Positions 33,355 to 44,610 of a stretch of DNA of 64,000 nt are shown here, piece after piece. How positions within the stretch are numbered: the first letter of the stretch is position 1; the number at the start of each line of letters is the position of its first letter. The notes below the pieces were generated by a model. The model saw nothing but the letters and a program-made list of their open reading frames with translations, searched no databases and was not told where the DNA came from. Both the position numbers and the translations under genes were made by a program. This DNA comes from Fistulifera solaris (Eukaryota > Bacillariophyta > Bacillariophyceae > Naviculales > Stauroneidaceae), in NCBI GenBank assembly GCA_030295235.1, contig AP026164.1, positions 1,612,001-1,676,000 on the forward strand, given 5' to 3'.

Positions 33355-35046
33355 ATGATTTCGTCATTTCTTCGCTCGAAAACAGCAGCAGCGGCACTGT
33401 TCCGCACAAGGATCGCTGGAGTGTCACTATCTCGACAACTCCAGACGACCTCCTTTCATTTACCCAAACCAGCACCCACCACGAATCATGTCAGTACCTT
33501 GCCTTTGGTCAAAATGGTAGCCACCATTGGACCGACATCGGAACAGCAGGAACCATTACAAAAAGTAGTGAAGGAAGGAATGAAGATTATGCGTCTCAAC
33601 TTTTCGCACGCGACACCCGAAGAAGTCGAATTGCGTTGCACGAATTTGGCGTTGGCGCAGGTGAGTTGTTGTCGTTGTTGTCTGCGTACGTGCGGGCGTA
33701 CAAACGTTTGACTCCCCCCTTTTTCTTGACTCATTCTGACATGATAACGCGTTATTGCTTCGTTTTCATTTGATTGACTAGAAAACACTATTCGGTGCGC
33801 CTCTCCAAGACACCCGCGCCATCTTATTGGATACCAAGGGACCGGAACTTCGTACCGGCAAGCTAGCGAATGATGATACCGGTCATGCTACCATTCAGTT
33901 GAATCAGGGAGACACGATTACTCTTCACACGACTCCCTTGGAGGGTGGAAGCACGCCGGATGCCTTGTTTATTGACTACAAGTCCTTGCACAAGGCGCTG
34001 CAGCCCGGAATGACCGTGCTCTTGGATGACGGAGCTATCTCCTTGACCGTCCAATCGATTCATGGCGAAAAGGTCATTTGCACCATTGATAATACAGGAG
34101 ATCTGCGCAGTCGGGCGGGTGTCAATTTGCCCTTTGCGGATACCAGTGATTTACCGGCCATGTCGGAAAAAGACAAGGCCGACATTCGTTACGGAATGCA
34201 GGCTGCCGATATTGACTTTGTGGCGGCATCCTTTGTTCAAACTGCTGAGGGAGTGCAACAAATTCGGGCGCACATTGCCGAATGTGCTCGTGAATTGAAC
34301 TGGACGAAACCCTTACCACTGATTATAAGCAAAATCGAAACGTCCTTGGCGCTAAAAAATTTTGATGCGATTTTGGAGGCGAGTGATGCCATCATGGTCG
34401 CCCGTGGTGATCTCGGTGTGGAGATCCCGCTTTCGCAAGTTACGAACGCGCAAAAGAAATGGTGGCCGCCTGTAACGCCGTCGGAAAACCCGTCATTGTG
34501 GCCACACAAATGTTGGAAAGTATGACCAAGAATCCCCGTCCGACCCGAGCCGAAGTCAGTGATGTCACCAACGCCGTGTATGACGGTTGCGATGCCACCA
34601 TGACCAGTGGAGAGACCGCTAAAGGCAAATACCCAGACACGACAGTCCGTACGATGAACGAAATCATTGTTGCCTCGGAACGATACAGTGCCGCGGCACC
34701 CTTCCCGGTCGCCTCCAATGTGTGTTACGCCGCGGAATCCAGCGAGTACGCTCCCATGGCGCATGCCGTGTGCCGAGCGGCGCTTGAGCGTAATAGCGTG
34801 GCCATTCTTTGTTTGAACGCGGATATGGCCCCGATCATTGCCGCATGTCGACCTCATATTCCCGTTATTTCCTTTTGTACCTCCTCCAAACAAGCCCGTC
34901 AGCAGCAACTGTATCGTGCCGTTTTCCCCGTTGTAGAGAACGGCGTTACGATGGCGAATGCTGTCGAAAAGGCCGCCGCATTGGGATGGGTCCTGGAGAA
35001 TGACAGCTTAATCTTGGTGGATGGTACTACCATGAAATTCGTTTAA
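33355..35046 (+). CDS. PK: Pyruvate kinase, probably mitochondrial
   Basis: Turns phosphoenolpyruvate and ADP into pyruvate and ATP. Exons 33355-33660 and 33782-35046, with a 121-base intron (GTGAGT...ACTAG). The first ATG gives a Ser/Arg/Ala-rich, acid-free N-terminus ([22 protein letters not shown]), fitting mitochondrial import. Conserved blocks: [34 protein letters not shown], the catalytic Lys region [39 protein letters not shown] and the C-terminal domain. About 523 residues, normal. The frame slips at 34456, where one G should be two ([11 protein letters not shown]); an assembly error is likely because both halves are complete and conserved. A Copia LTR ends 215 bases upstream. Confidence 0.93.
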
Positions 35047-35809
35047 TTTACAAAGTAGTAAAGATATTATAATGAAATAGAAAACGAGGCATTGCGGTAT
35101 CTAAAGTAGGCCTTTGGCGTTCCCGTAGTACTTTCGACAAAACTACTCAGCAGCGAGTGTACGTGTTGAAGATGTTGATCGTCGACAAGACTGGATTTCA
35201 GTCACGCTTCACAACACCAGCGGTTCACATATTGCATTATACGCACACGCCATCTTTTTAAATTAACCATGATTCTATTTTTAGTGAGCTGTCAATATGT
35301 TGCTTAGCTACATTTGCAATGATCATCCAAAAAATTGATCCCTCCTCGATCGATCCAATCAACTATATATTATAGTGCTGAATGTAGACGGAATTTCGCA
35401 AAAGACTGGAAATCCTGTCATGAGTCGAACAGTAAGTCAGCTGTCAGCTAGTTGTATGATTGCGTTTCTCGCCAGCACAACCTTATATTCCCACCAGCAG
35501 CTACTGGTCAAGCACGCATTGTCAAGAACCATTATTGATAGACTAGCTGCATGTGCGATGATCGGTTTAATCATACGCGATACGTGACTTTCACGGCGGT
35601 TGTGTTGGGAGTCAACGCCAACCTTAATATTGTTTTCACGATCCCAACAATATTGCGCAATCAACGCATTGGCGTTGCCTTGCAAAAAAAAACCATCAAA
35701 GGTACGGATGACTTATTAATTGAGATTCCAAGCATTTTCATTTCCAAGAAATAAGTAGTTTTTGCTAAATACATATCGTTTGATCTCTGCAAAAAAAGGA
35801 AATGAAGAG
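35047..35809. other. Intergenic region, no feature recognised
   Basis: 763 AT-richer bases. Two short open frames lack domains and good codon pattern, so I see no supported gene. Confidence 0.5.
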
Positions 35810-36443
35810 ATGAATAGCGCTTTTGTAACGGGCGGCATCGCCATTGTTCTTTTCGTTCGAATCATCATCGTTTGGGTCTTTCGATGCATAAGACGTCGAA
35901 CGGAAACGAATTCACCACCGCTCAAAACGCTAGTCATTTTAGGTTCGGGTGGTCACACCACCGAAATGTTACAATTGACGAAACAATTAAATCGGTCGTT
36001 TTATGCACCTGTGGAATATTGTCGCGCCACGACGGATACAACTTCCGTCATGCGGTTACCCGACCGGCTAGCCGTCGTACACACCATTCCCCCGCGCCCG
36101 AGAAGTGGGTCAATCCTATGTGACGAGTCTCTTTTCGACCATATACGCACAATGGCATGCCATGTTTCTCATTGCCAAGATCCGACCCGGTCTCATTCTG
36201 TGCAATGGCCCGGGAACGGTCCTACCCCTTTGTGTGGCCGCACTCTTTTGGCGTGTCGTAGGATGGTGTCCCGGACAAATTGTCTTTGTCGAGTCGTATT
36301 GTCGTGTCCAAACCTTGAGTCTGACGGGGAAATTGTTGTATTTCTGGGCGGACCTGTTTGTGGTGCATTGGGAGGAACTGCATCGCCAATATCCTAGATC
36401 GAAACTGGTAGACAGTTTTGTTCGACGCCAAAAAGACGAATGA
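35810..36443 (+). CDS. ALG14: ALG14, membrane subunit of UDP-GlcNAc transferase
   Basis: ALG14 anchors ALG13 at the ER membrane; together they add the second GlcNAc to dolichol-PP-GlcNAc in N-glycan synthesis. From the ATG at 35810 there is a membrane helix (about residues 5-23), VILGSGGHTTEMLQL, then IPRAREVGQSYVTS, LILCNGPGTVLPLC, VFVESYCRVQTLSLTGKLLYFWADLFVVHW, all ALG14 hallmarks; about 210 residues. The frame slips in the C-run at 36089-36093, which has one base too many. The upstream in-frame stretch from 35762 has no ATG. Confidence 0.9.
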
Positions 36444-36735
36444 GAAACCAAAATGGTGGCAAATGAGGTCAGAAAAACTGGAACTATCTACAACCGTAGC
36501 TTTCCTCTGAAGTCTTACAATCGCCTACGAGAATACGCTACACACGCATCCATACCGCTCAATTTACCTGAATTCGAGACAATCAGCAATTGTTGCATCC
36601 GTTTTTCGGGCGACCAGAAGTAGGAAAAGTACCTCTCAAGTAGACTCTTTAGCTACCAAAGGCTTTCGGGTATGCTAATATATTCGTTTACTAACAATTC
36701 AACCTCCTCATGTTATTTCTTATTCTCATTAAAGC

Positions 36736-37712
36736 TTATAATTTTGGTTGCAGACCAATGTCTCGTGCATACTTGTAACCAATATTTGCATCGTTCAGCA
36801 TCTGTTCCACATCTTGATAGGTGGGTCGGGACGGTAACGAACCCACCGGAATATAGGTTTCACCATCATCTCGCTCACAAAACACTTGCCAATCGGCTTG
36901 GTATGATTGCAACAAGCGGACATTGGCACCCCGACAAACGTATCCTTCCAAGGTATAAACGGGTTGGAATCCGGCGGCATTGAGTCGCTTCAAAACACTG
37001 CCCTTGCCACCCAAAAACGATGCCAAACCCGAAAGGAAACCTTCCCCTTGACTCGCGGAATCCAGTACATCATCAACCAACCGCCATTGAGGATTCATGA
37101 GAATGATGGTGGTGTCAGCATCATTCAGGGTGTCCATGATGTGGTCTTGTACCGTTTCTTGGGTCGGTTGCACCCAACACGCCATGGGGGGATCTTCCGT
37201 TTGCAACAATCCGACACCATCAACGCCACTTTCATCCACGGAACGATCTTCGGTGATGCGGGGTGGTAATCCAACATCTTTGGTATATTGTCGCAAAATT
37301 TCGGCACCCGTCGGTGCCGCCGAACGGTACAATTGCATGATTCCTCCTTGCCAGCTTTCGTCGTTCGGAACCAAAATGGAATTACCTCTACTAGTGCTGT
37401 CTTGTTCCCAGTATTTACCAAAATCAGCATTGTTGGCATCCCGAGGGAGTAATACTCGAATGATTTGTTTGGTACGTCCATCGGACGAGGCGAGTTTCAT
37501 GCAGGCGGCTACCTGACGGACCATTTCCTCGACACTGAGAGGGACCGTAAAGTCTGTCTTTTTCTACTATCGACGGTGGACGATGATTCTTCCGTTACAT
37601 CTAAGAGTAGAGTGGAGACCGATCTCGTGGGCGAAGGAACGAATGCACTCGCCGAAATGACGAGAAATTGGAAAAGAATGCAATGTAGGATCGTTCTTTC
37701 GGATGTCTTCAT
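36736..37712 (-). CDS. Plastid-targeted DUF1995 protein
   Basis: About 325 residues. The start (ATG 37712) gives a textbook diatom plastid presequence: MKTSERTILHCILFQFLVISASAF then VPSPTRSVST. The mature part begins FTVPLSVEEMVRQVAACMK and carries DGRTKQIIRVLLPRD, IILMNPQW and YTLEGYVCRGANVRLLQSY, the blocks of the DUF1995 family, found in plastids and cyanobacteria; some plant members bind thylakoid or nucleic-acid partners, but the reaction is unknown. The frame slips at the AAA at 37549-37551 (plus strand), one base short. Diverges from the pyrophosphatase gene, also plastid-targeted. Confidence 0.82.
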
Positions 37713-38167
37713 GTTGTAAAGGATGCGAACATTAAACAACAATTACTAGCAAGAACAAGAATCTTTTCCAAACAATGTCAAGATGAATGGAGTCACTTTG
37801 ATTCAATGATCGAGTTCGAAGACGTGTCAAAGACGAAATGCGAAATCAGAAAGAAAAACAAAGACGAGAAAATCATTATTATTTCATCATCGCAAACAGC
37901 GCATTCTCGTGAGGGTGACGTAAGCATCGATACACGAGTATGCACGACTAACGACGGATACCTGTCCGACAAATTTCCGATACGTCAGTCGATGACGCTG
38001 TTGGTTGGCGGCAAACCGCGAAACGAAGCGGAGAACCACATGATGCCCAGACGCGTGTAAAAAGATAAATAAATAATAAACGAACCAAGTCGTCCGCGTG
38101 GTTGACAAAAGATCCAGTCGACAACCATAACAAACTCGTTCGGTTCGTTTGTTTCAAACAATTGACC
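37713..38167. promoter_or_regulatory. Divergent promoter region of two plastid-protein genes
   Basis: 455 bases between the DUF1995 gene and pyrophosphatase. Contains TGACGTAA at about 37916-37923, a bZIP-like half site. An 84-codon open frame at 37806-38060 has no recognisable domain and is not called. Confidence 0.35.
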
Positions 38168-39083
38168 ATGCACATTACCAAATCCGCTCTTTCCTTCCTT
38201 CTCCTCGCGACTCGAGCTACGGCTTGGACGGCGCATGGTCTTCCCCGTGGTCGATTCTTGATCGGCCAGTGGCAAGCGGTGGCCGGTATTTCCACCGACG
38301 TGGTCGGTCAAGAAAAAACCGAAAGCTTTCGACTGAAATTCAAGGAAGGTGACAAAACTCTTTCACCGTGGCATGATATTGATCTTTCGAATGAGGATGG
38401 ATCATTCAACATGGTAAGCAAACATATATATTCTTTGATACAAAAAGTCGTTGCGATTTCGATTTATCCAACGCCGGCGGCTCACGGAATCATCTGTCCT
38501 GTTCAATTAGGTGGTCGAAATTCCCAAAATGACCCGCGCCAAGATGGAAGTGGCCACCAAAGAGGAAGGCAACCCCATTGCTCAGGACATTAAGAAGGGA
38601 AAACTTCGTGACTATCACGGACCCATCTTTTGGAACTACGGATGCCTTCCGCAAACGTGGGAAGATCCGGGTGTCAAACATCCCGAATTGGGATGTTTCG
38701 GTGACAACGATCCCATTGATGTGGTCGAAATTGGATCGTCGGCTTTGGCCATGGGTAGCGTCAAATCGGTCAAACCGTTGGGTGTGTTGGCCATGATTGA
38801 TGATGGCGAGTTGGACTGGAAGGTTTTGGCCATTGCCACCGATGATCCGCTCGCGAAAGAATACAATGATATCAACGATGTCCCCGAGTCAATCAAGGCG
38901 GGTATCCGAGAATGGTTCCGCTGGTACAAGACTCCGGATGACAAGCCCATCAACGAATTTGGTTTCGACGAGAAGTTCCTGGACAAGGCGGAAGCCATCA
39001 AGGTGATTCATGAAACACACGATGCCTGGAAGAAGCTCATGGCGGGTGAAACGGATGCCGGAAAGCTCTGGACTGGAAAGTAA
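38168..39083 (+). CDS. PPA: Soluble inorganic pyrophosphatase, plastid-targeted
   Basis: Hydrolyses pyrophosphate to phosphate, pulling plastid biosyntheses forward. Exons 38168-38413 and 38511-39083 with a 97-base intron (GTAAGC...ATTAG); about 272 residues. The presequence MHITKSALSFLLLATRATAW has Trp at the +1 site followed by TAHGLPRGR, the plastid pattern. Family I marks: VVEIPKMTRAKMEV, IFWNYGCLPQTWEDP, the signature CFGDNDPIDVVEIG and the Lys/Tyr-bearing C-terminal part KYNDI...EWFRWYKTPDDKP. Frame is clean. Family firm, location inferred. Confidence 0.93.
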
Positions 39084-39378
39084 ATTTATAGAATATTACT
39101 TGTACAACTGGCTCTTGGGTCGATCTTTTTTTTTAATTAGAAACTAATGTGATTGCCGGGTTTTCAGCACTATATACACTGGTCGATCTGGAATTGCCCC
39201 GTTTTTCTCTTCCAGTTATGTTGGAAACATAGGGAAAATAAATTTTATGAAAAAGTTGCGGCCTGATGTGAAGGTAGCATTCATTGTTGGCAAACCGTTT
39301 GTTGTGATGCGATCAATCGTTGGAGAAAGAAAATCTTGGCTTAGATACAACATTGTCGACAGGCGAAGAGTCACGCCC

Positions 39379-40047
39379 TCAGACCCCAACTGCATCACCT
39401 GGTGCTGGGATATAGACATCTTCAACACGTCGCGGTGGACGAGACGCCGAAGGATTGTGTTTTGCCATATTATTGAACAAATTCATTCGCCGGCTTATGG
39501 AGCCTTTCAATGGATGAGCTGTTTGTATTGTAGTACGTCGACGAAAAGCTGCAACAAGAAGTGCGCTCACAAGGGCTGCAGCACCAACTAGTCCAATGAT
39601 GACACCAACTTCCGAACGAACATCCGAAACGGCTTTCCCATTATTCTGTGACATTCTGTTGCGGGAGCCCGTCGAACTCGATGAGCTGCCACCTCCACTA
39701 TTCGACGCATGGTTGCTGCCCCCGCTAAACGATCCCCCACTACTGCTGCCCCCGCCAGATCCGCTGGATGATGATGAACTACTCCCGCTCGATCCTCCAC
39801 CACTGCTTCCTCCACCACTTGACGTTCCGCCTCCGCTGGAACCAGAACTATTTGGGGGCGGCTTGGGACGACTGTCGTGCTCTCCTGTAGTACATTAAAT
39901 TCGGTTAGTCAGTAAAACTTAAAATGATAAAGGAAATTAAAAAAAAACTTACCGAGATTTCGCCTCAAATGACTCCTCGTTTCACTGAATGACAACCTAT
40001 GGAGGCATATTGAGCATAGAAGAAAAAAGACTTTTGGCTATTCTCAT
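39379..40047 (-). CDS. Gly/Ser-rich secretory membrane protein, unknown function
   Basis: Two exons fit on the minus strand: 40047-39953 and 39884-39379 with a 68-base intron (GTAAGT...CTACAG). Exon 1 begins MRIAKSLF and, if one base is removed from the six-A run at 40023-40028 (plus strand), continues LLCSICLHRLSFSETRSH, a good signal peptide joined in phase to exon 2. The middle is almost pure Gly/Ser (SSGGGTSSGGG...), followed by a transmembrane helix (VGVIIGLVGAAALVSALLVAAF), RRR and a basic tail. About 199 residues. Exon 2 is well supported; exon 1 rests on the splice fit and the single-base correction. Confidence 0.55.
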
Positions 40048-41316
40048 TCCAAGAAGTTATGGAATACAATAAATACGAGTTTGATTAAATCTTCTAGATG
40101 ATAATCGTTGAGTTTCTGAAAGCAAGCAAGCAATTAAAAAAATCGGGCATCACTCGGATCAAACGCTTTTCTCCTAGTGAAAAAGTGAGCGTTCTTGGCG
40201 ATACGTTGAGTTGCACCATAGAAAAATCCTTTGTAAGTAGAATTTTCTGAACGACATAGTAGGTGCGCTCAAACCGTTCGGTATCCGTTGAGTAACGGGT
40301 GAGCTGCGGTTGATCGAAGTTAGGTCACCGATTGCCATCCGTACCAGGTAAGTACATTGTACAAAGGGACCACATTTCATGAGGGAGGTGAAAACTTTAC
40401 AACGACCCTCTTCATAGCGCACCCTTAAGCGTTTGTAGATACCTCACCAACGGCATGCAGTCTGGAAAGGAAGATGAACTGGAGTCGTAGACCCGTCACA
40501 TCAATAGGGTCTGTGTGGTTGTCTGAGACTAAATAACGGATAACGATTGAAACCGCGGGGCTTTGAGCGTCAATCGTCATTAAGCTTGCTAAAAGGGAAC
40601 GTCAACTTCTGTGCTGTTAATTTTTAAAAACATCTTCAGTTTTTGGATTGCGCTCTTGAAAAATTATACCAATCAACAAATCGATTCAATTAGATTTGAG
40701 TAACCGTAATCTCTTCTGGTAGTAGCTGCATCTTAGATTCCTGCTTTGTTCGACCCAATGCTTTCCCACTATGTCAGCCTGCTTTATCAAAAGTTTAAAA
40801 AGAATTAAAATAGGAGTGATAATTTTAGTCAATCAAAGGATCTCTATAAAAGTAGTTCTTACGAAACTGGTATCCGGTACAATAGCCTCATCCGTCCGTG
40901 ACTCGTCACTCGTGAAAGCAAACGGAATACGACATCGTCCGAACTGTACTCTTTGCAAGGTAATGGCGATTTATCACGTTTTATACCTAACATCAGGAAG
41001 AACCGCCAAAGTGTGAAGACGATATTATCTTAGCTCGCCTAGAGAAAGTCTGTTTTAACATTCGTTACTTGCAGCTAAACATTAAACTCTATTTAATGGA
41101 GGTAGTTATTTTGTATGAGCAATCAAGTACCAGACGAAATATCATTCCGACCGCGGTGCTCGCTTTCTCAACCTGATCGAGCATTTTTAGCGAGATGCCC
41201 ACAATCGCCACGGATCGGCGAGTGTGCACCTCTTCTTCATTGCAATCAGAAGACCAGCATTACAGCACAACAACGACGACTCGACAACAGAAAATCAATT
41301 GATCGGGGCATCAACC
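40048..41316. other. Intergenic region of 1.27 kb, no feature recognised
   Basis: Only short open frames (about 80 codons at 40174-40422 minus and 40771-41016 plus) without domains. I looked for tRNA B-boxes and element ends and found none convincing. Confidence 0.5.
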
Positions 41317-42273
41317 ATGGCCTCTACCATCGCAATGAGTAACAGTGGCTTGTGGCTACCTGGCGTTGCAAATACGAAAGAGGATAAGATCGAAAAATGG
41401 TGGGAAGTAAATCGCAAGCATGACCCCCCGCTTACTCGAGGCGCCACTCCGCTTGTCGAACGATGCATGCGAGTCTTAGGATGGAATGAGGTGTTTGCAA
41501 AGCGTACATTGAAAGGCTACAGACAATTCATGGAGTTAAAATCAGTGATGAACGATTGGCAGGCGACAAAATTAACCGCACCGCTCGCCATTCAGCAAAT
41601 GTGGGAACAGCACTTGCTGGACAACCTGAACTATACGGACGACTGCTTCCTACTCTTCGGACGCGTTATCGGTAACGATCCTGATGCTATTCTAAACGAG
41701 AGACTCACACTTGACCGTGTCAAGACTACCAAAATTGCATTCCAGGCACGATACGGTCATGACCTTGATCCGGAAGTGTGGGATTACGGTCATGCTGAGG
41801 TAGATGCTATCGACGGAGATGATCATGCCATGGCTGGTGTCCATCATCACCACCATCATGTACCATCGTCACCGCGCGGGCGTCTCCCAGTTGCAGGCGT
41901 CGCTCACGAAACTTCACCCAGAAGTCGGTCTCATATTGTCGCACCGTCGGAAGACGAAGCTGTGGAGAATACCCCCGCTCGACGATCGCTTACCAAGAAC
42001 CCACGATCGCCAAAGTCTCCACCCACCGGCAATGATCCCATTACAATTTTCCTGCGCGACTCTGCAAGCGGCGAAGAGACGTATTTTAGCTTGCGATACC
42101 GAAGCACACTCCGAATTGTTTTTACTGTCTTTGCCGAAAGAAAGGGTTTGAGTCAAGAGAATCTGAAGTTCGCCTTCAATGGACAAACTCTAACAGGATA
42201 CGAAACACCATACAGCCTTGGGCTGGAAGACCGCGCCCGCATTGATGTCACTGTTGGGATGCGAAGGGGATAA
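41317..42273 (+). CDS. GRDP-like module joined to a C-terminal SUMO-like (Rad60-SLD) domain
   Basis: 318 residues from an ATG in good context (ACCATGG). The N-terminal module (about 45-180: LKGYRQFMELKSVMNDW, IQQMWEQHLLDNLNYTDDC, LFGRVIGNDPDAILNE) resembles an abundant stramenopile module related to plant GRDP/DUF1399 proteins, where the motif is usually MWHxHILD; here the first His is Glu. A Pro/Ser/Arg-rich linker with a six-His run (about 186-193) leads to a beta-grasp domain (about 240-317: ITIFLRDSASGEETYFSLRYRSTLRIVFTVF... FAFNGQTLTGYETP) of the SUMO-like type seen in Rad60/NIP45, without a C-terminal di-Gly processed end. Function unknown; a SUMO-pathway link is inference. Confidence 0.75.
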   Translation: MASTIAMSNSGLWLPGVANTKEDKIEKWWEVNRKHDPPLTRGATPLVERCMRVLGWNEVFAKRTLKGYRQFMELKSVMNDWQATKLTAPLAIQQMWEQHLLDNLNYTDDCFLLFGRVIGNDPDAILNERLTLDRVKTTKIAFQARYGHDLDPEVWDYGHAEVDAIDGDDHAMAGVHHHHHHVPSSPRGRLPVAGVAHETSPRSRSHIVAPSEDEAVENTPARRSLTKNPRSPKSPPTGNDPITIFLRDSASGEETYFSLRYRSTLRIVFTVFAERKGLSQENLKFAFNGQTLTGYETPYSLGLEDRARIDVTVGMRRG

Positions 42274-42631
42274 ATAACTAAGTGGTGAAGCTTTTGGAGG
42301 AAATAAAACAGAACCGGCACCTCTTTTGAGTCATGAACATGAAGATATGTTCAGAATTGTATCGTAGTTTACGTAAATGCCTGAGGTGCATAGCGAGATA
42401 TTATTATTGATGTCAAATTGTCTAGTTTGTCATATAATTAATTTTGTAAGTTGCAAGGGAGAGACAAGACAGAGAGCTACGGGCGAAATAAATACTAAAG
42501 TGATGCTCCGTTTACCGTGAATGAAATTATTCATGAACAAGTCGTCAACATGAACTCGTTCTTTTCCCTATTATTTCTCGCATTTCGCTTTCTCATGTTT
42601 TTACGACCGTCGTCGTATTTTATCTCTTCTC
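42274..42631. other. Intergenic region, no feature recognised
   Basis: 358 bases between two plus-strand genes. AT-rich; nothing supported. Confidence 0.4.
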
Positions 42632-43774
42632 ATGAAAAATCAAGGTAACATGGCGAAAGCAACCAGTTTTCTATTATTCTTACATCTTTTGGAAGCCGCA
42701 AGTGGCTTTTCGGGATACCCAATTGGAAGTCACCGTCGACAAGGACGACAACGGCATTTCTCCAGCACACGTAATGATAATAATGCCAATGAAATTTTTG
42801 TTGTGAACTGGGAAGGTTGCATAGCCGATACAGTCGACTGGAGAATACGAGACGCGTTAGAAGTGGCCGCCACAACGTGGCCAGAAGCTGACGATTGCTT
42901 AGACCGCGACGATCAAATTTGGTTAGAAAACAAGCTGGCCGCTCTGGCTCATGTTCTGACGGCGACGAACGAAGATTTTTCGGTCGTATGTGAATATGCC
43001 CTAGCCGCTCGTCTGTTATTAGAAGAACAAGAACTTGATGGGGGTCGTTCGAACGGAAAGACGGGAAAATACGCAAGCAAGTATCATCCGCAACAAAAGA
43101 CAGAAATGAGTCGGGGACGGGGGAGTCGCCCATTAACTGTAGGTGAAGTTTCAGCAAACTGGAGACAAGGTGGTATGCTTCGTGATGCTCTGCAAGTGAG
43201 ATATCACTGTGACTATAAGGATCCGATGCCTGTTTTGCAAAAGAATGTGGAGCGTTTACGAGCCAAACAAGATTCAATGGTCCCTCGCCTGACTGATGAA
43301 GGCATTCCTGAAATACTGAATGCATGTCCACAAAAGCTTATTATCACAGTAGACCATGCGAGCGATTTAAACATAGCTGCCACTACGCTGAAAGCAACGG
43401 AATTGAAGTTCCGAATCGTGGAGGATGTTGCGGAGGCTTTTGAGTCGAAAAATGAGGCGGCGCTTCTAATAAGACGGCGCGAGACACTTGCTCAAATAAT
43501 GCAGCATGCTCCAGAGAAGTCGACAACATTTGTCATTGATTCTTCGTGGACAACTTTACAAGATAGCATTGACCTGTTCGGAGACAACATCCCGCGCTTT
43601 GGTAGTGTCGGCAAAAGCAACGTTCCTCATAAGAACCTTTCGCTGCAGCTGGCTAGTTGGGCGCGAAATACACATCCGTCTCAGCACGCTGCCGCTACAA
43701 TGAATGCATGGACCGGTCTTGTTGAATATACAGATTTCATCGAGATGCTATCGGCCCGAGTGACCAGTAACTGA
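42632..43774 (+). CDS. Plastid-targeted HAD-like protein without catalytic aspartates
   Basis: 380 residues. The presequence (FLLFLHLLEAASGF then SGYPIGSHRRQGRQRHFSST) is of plastid type; a second Met at 42650 could be the start. The core resembles cyanobacterial and plant HAD-superfamily hydrolases: IFVVNWEGCIADTVDWR aligns with the motif DxDGxxxDT, but Asn and Glu stand where the two catalytic Asp belong. Later come LIITVDHASDLN (motif II-like) and a C-terminal FVIDSSWTTLQDSIDLFGDNIPRFGSVG (motif IV-like). If the alignment is right, this is a pseudoenzyme. Single exon with a clean frame. Confidence 0.65.
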   Translation: MKNQGNMAKATSFLLFLHLLEAASGFSGYPIGSHRRQGRQRHFSSTRNDNNANEIFVVNWEGCIADTVDWRIRDALEVAATTWPEADDCLDRDDQIWLENKLAALAHVLTATNEDFSVVCEYALAARLLLEEQELDGGRSNGKTGKYASKYHPQQKTEMSRGRGSRPLTVGEVSANWRQGGMLRDALQVRYHCDYKDPMPVLQKNVERLRAKQDSMVPRLTDEGIPEILNACPQKLIITVDHASDLNIAATTLKATELKFRIVEDVAEAFESKNEAALLIRRRETLAQIMQHAPEKSTTFVIDSSWTTLQDSIDLFGDNIPRFGSVGKSNVPHKNLSLQLASWARNTHPSQHAAATMNAWTGLVEYTDFIEMLSARVTSN

Positions 43775-43880
43775 GCACCGACGTTTGTTCCTTTGTACAG
43801 AGCTATTTTATAACCGCACCATGAAAACATTTTCGCAAAGCGGATTTTTTATAATTTATATTTTTCTATTGATTTAGAGA

Positions 43881-44217
43881 TTACTGTTGCCCTGCCGCCT
43901 GCATAGCCTGATGTTCCGCAAAACGTAGACCGACTCGTTGTGTCATTTTGACATATCGCGAGGCACAATGTTCCACGCAGCTGCTTTCGGACTTGTCTAA
44001 ACTCTTGGAGCGGAAGGAGGTTACGCAACCATCAAAGCATCTCATGACCAAATTATTGTACATACTTGAGGCGTGCGTGTGAGAGATGTATATAATTTTT
44101 TAAAATAATCATGAGAAAGCCGAGGACTTACTTTAAAGAGTCTTTCGTTTGCATCGCTTCCATTTCTTTCATAAAGGCTTGCTGTTGGTGCGGAGCTAGC
44201 TTCTGTATGGCTTCCAT
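43881..44217 (-). CDS. TIM9: Small TIM chaperone, TIM9 type
   Basis: Small TIMs escort hydrophobic proteins across the mitochondrial intermembrane space. Exons 44217-44132 and 44064-43881 (67-base intron, GTAAGT...TCAAG) give 89 residues. The twin CX3C motif is present: CFDGC and CVEHC, 17 residues apart, and the C-terminal stretch RYVKMTQRVGLRFAEHQA is typical of TIM9. The frame before the ATG at 44217 stays open to 44379 but holds no convincing start. The gene is head to head with a mitochondrial carrier, a class of TIM9-TIM10 client. Confidence 0.9.
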
Positions 44218-44610
44218 GGTTAATATTGATAGTGCACTGAATAAAAAAGGACTACAACAATTTGTTTTATGTACCAGGTATGCTTTAATGTCGACAACAA
44301 AATACGCCACTACGCAAAATAATGCGCTAGTCCGTTGCAAAAGGACCGTCTGTATGCCGCTAGAGGAAGCACCGTCCAACTTTCATGCAATTTGCGGACA
44401 GACAGATCGACCGCAGGCACGGCAGAAAAAAAAACCAACCGTAGAACTTCGCTTGTTAGCCAAAACATACTCCGTAATAATAATAGAAAAACGCGTTGCG
44501 AGTTGCGAGAGCTTTGCATCGCCTCTCATTGGAAGGAACGAAAGAAACGAAATTTGTTTCTTCTTTCAAACGCACATTCATCCGTTCCTTCGCTTGTTGA
44601 TGAAACAGAA
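44218..44610. other. Divergent promoter region of TIM9 and the mitochondrial carrier
   Basis: 393 bases. No motif that I can support beyond its shared position. Confidence 0.4.

Noticed and set aside
37806-38060. 84-codon frame between DUF1995 gene and pyrophosphatase
   Set aside because: No domain, lies in a short divergent promoter region.
40740-40780. GTTCGACCC looking like a tRNA B-box
   Set aside because: No matching A-box or foldable arms around it.
40174-41016. Two short frames of about 80 codons in the 1.27-kb gap
   Set aside because: No domain, no splice partners, unusual composition.
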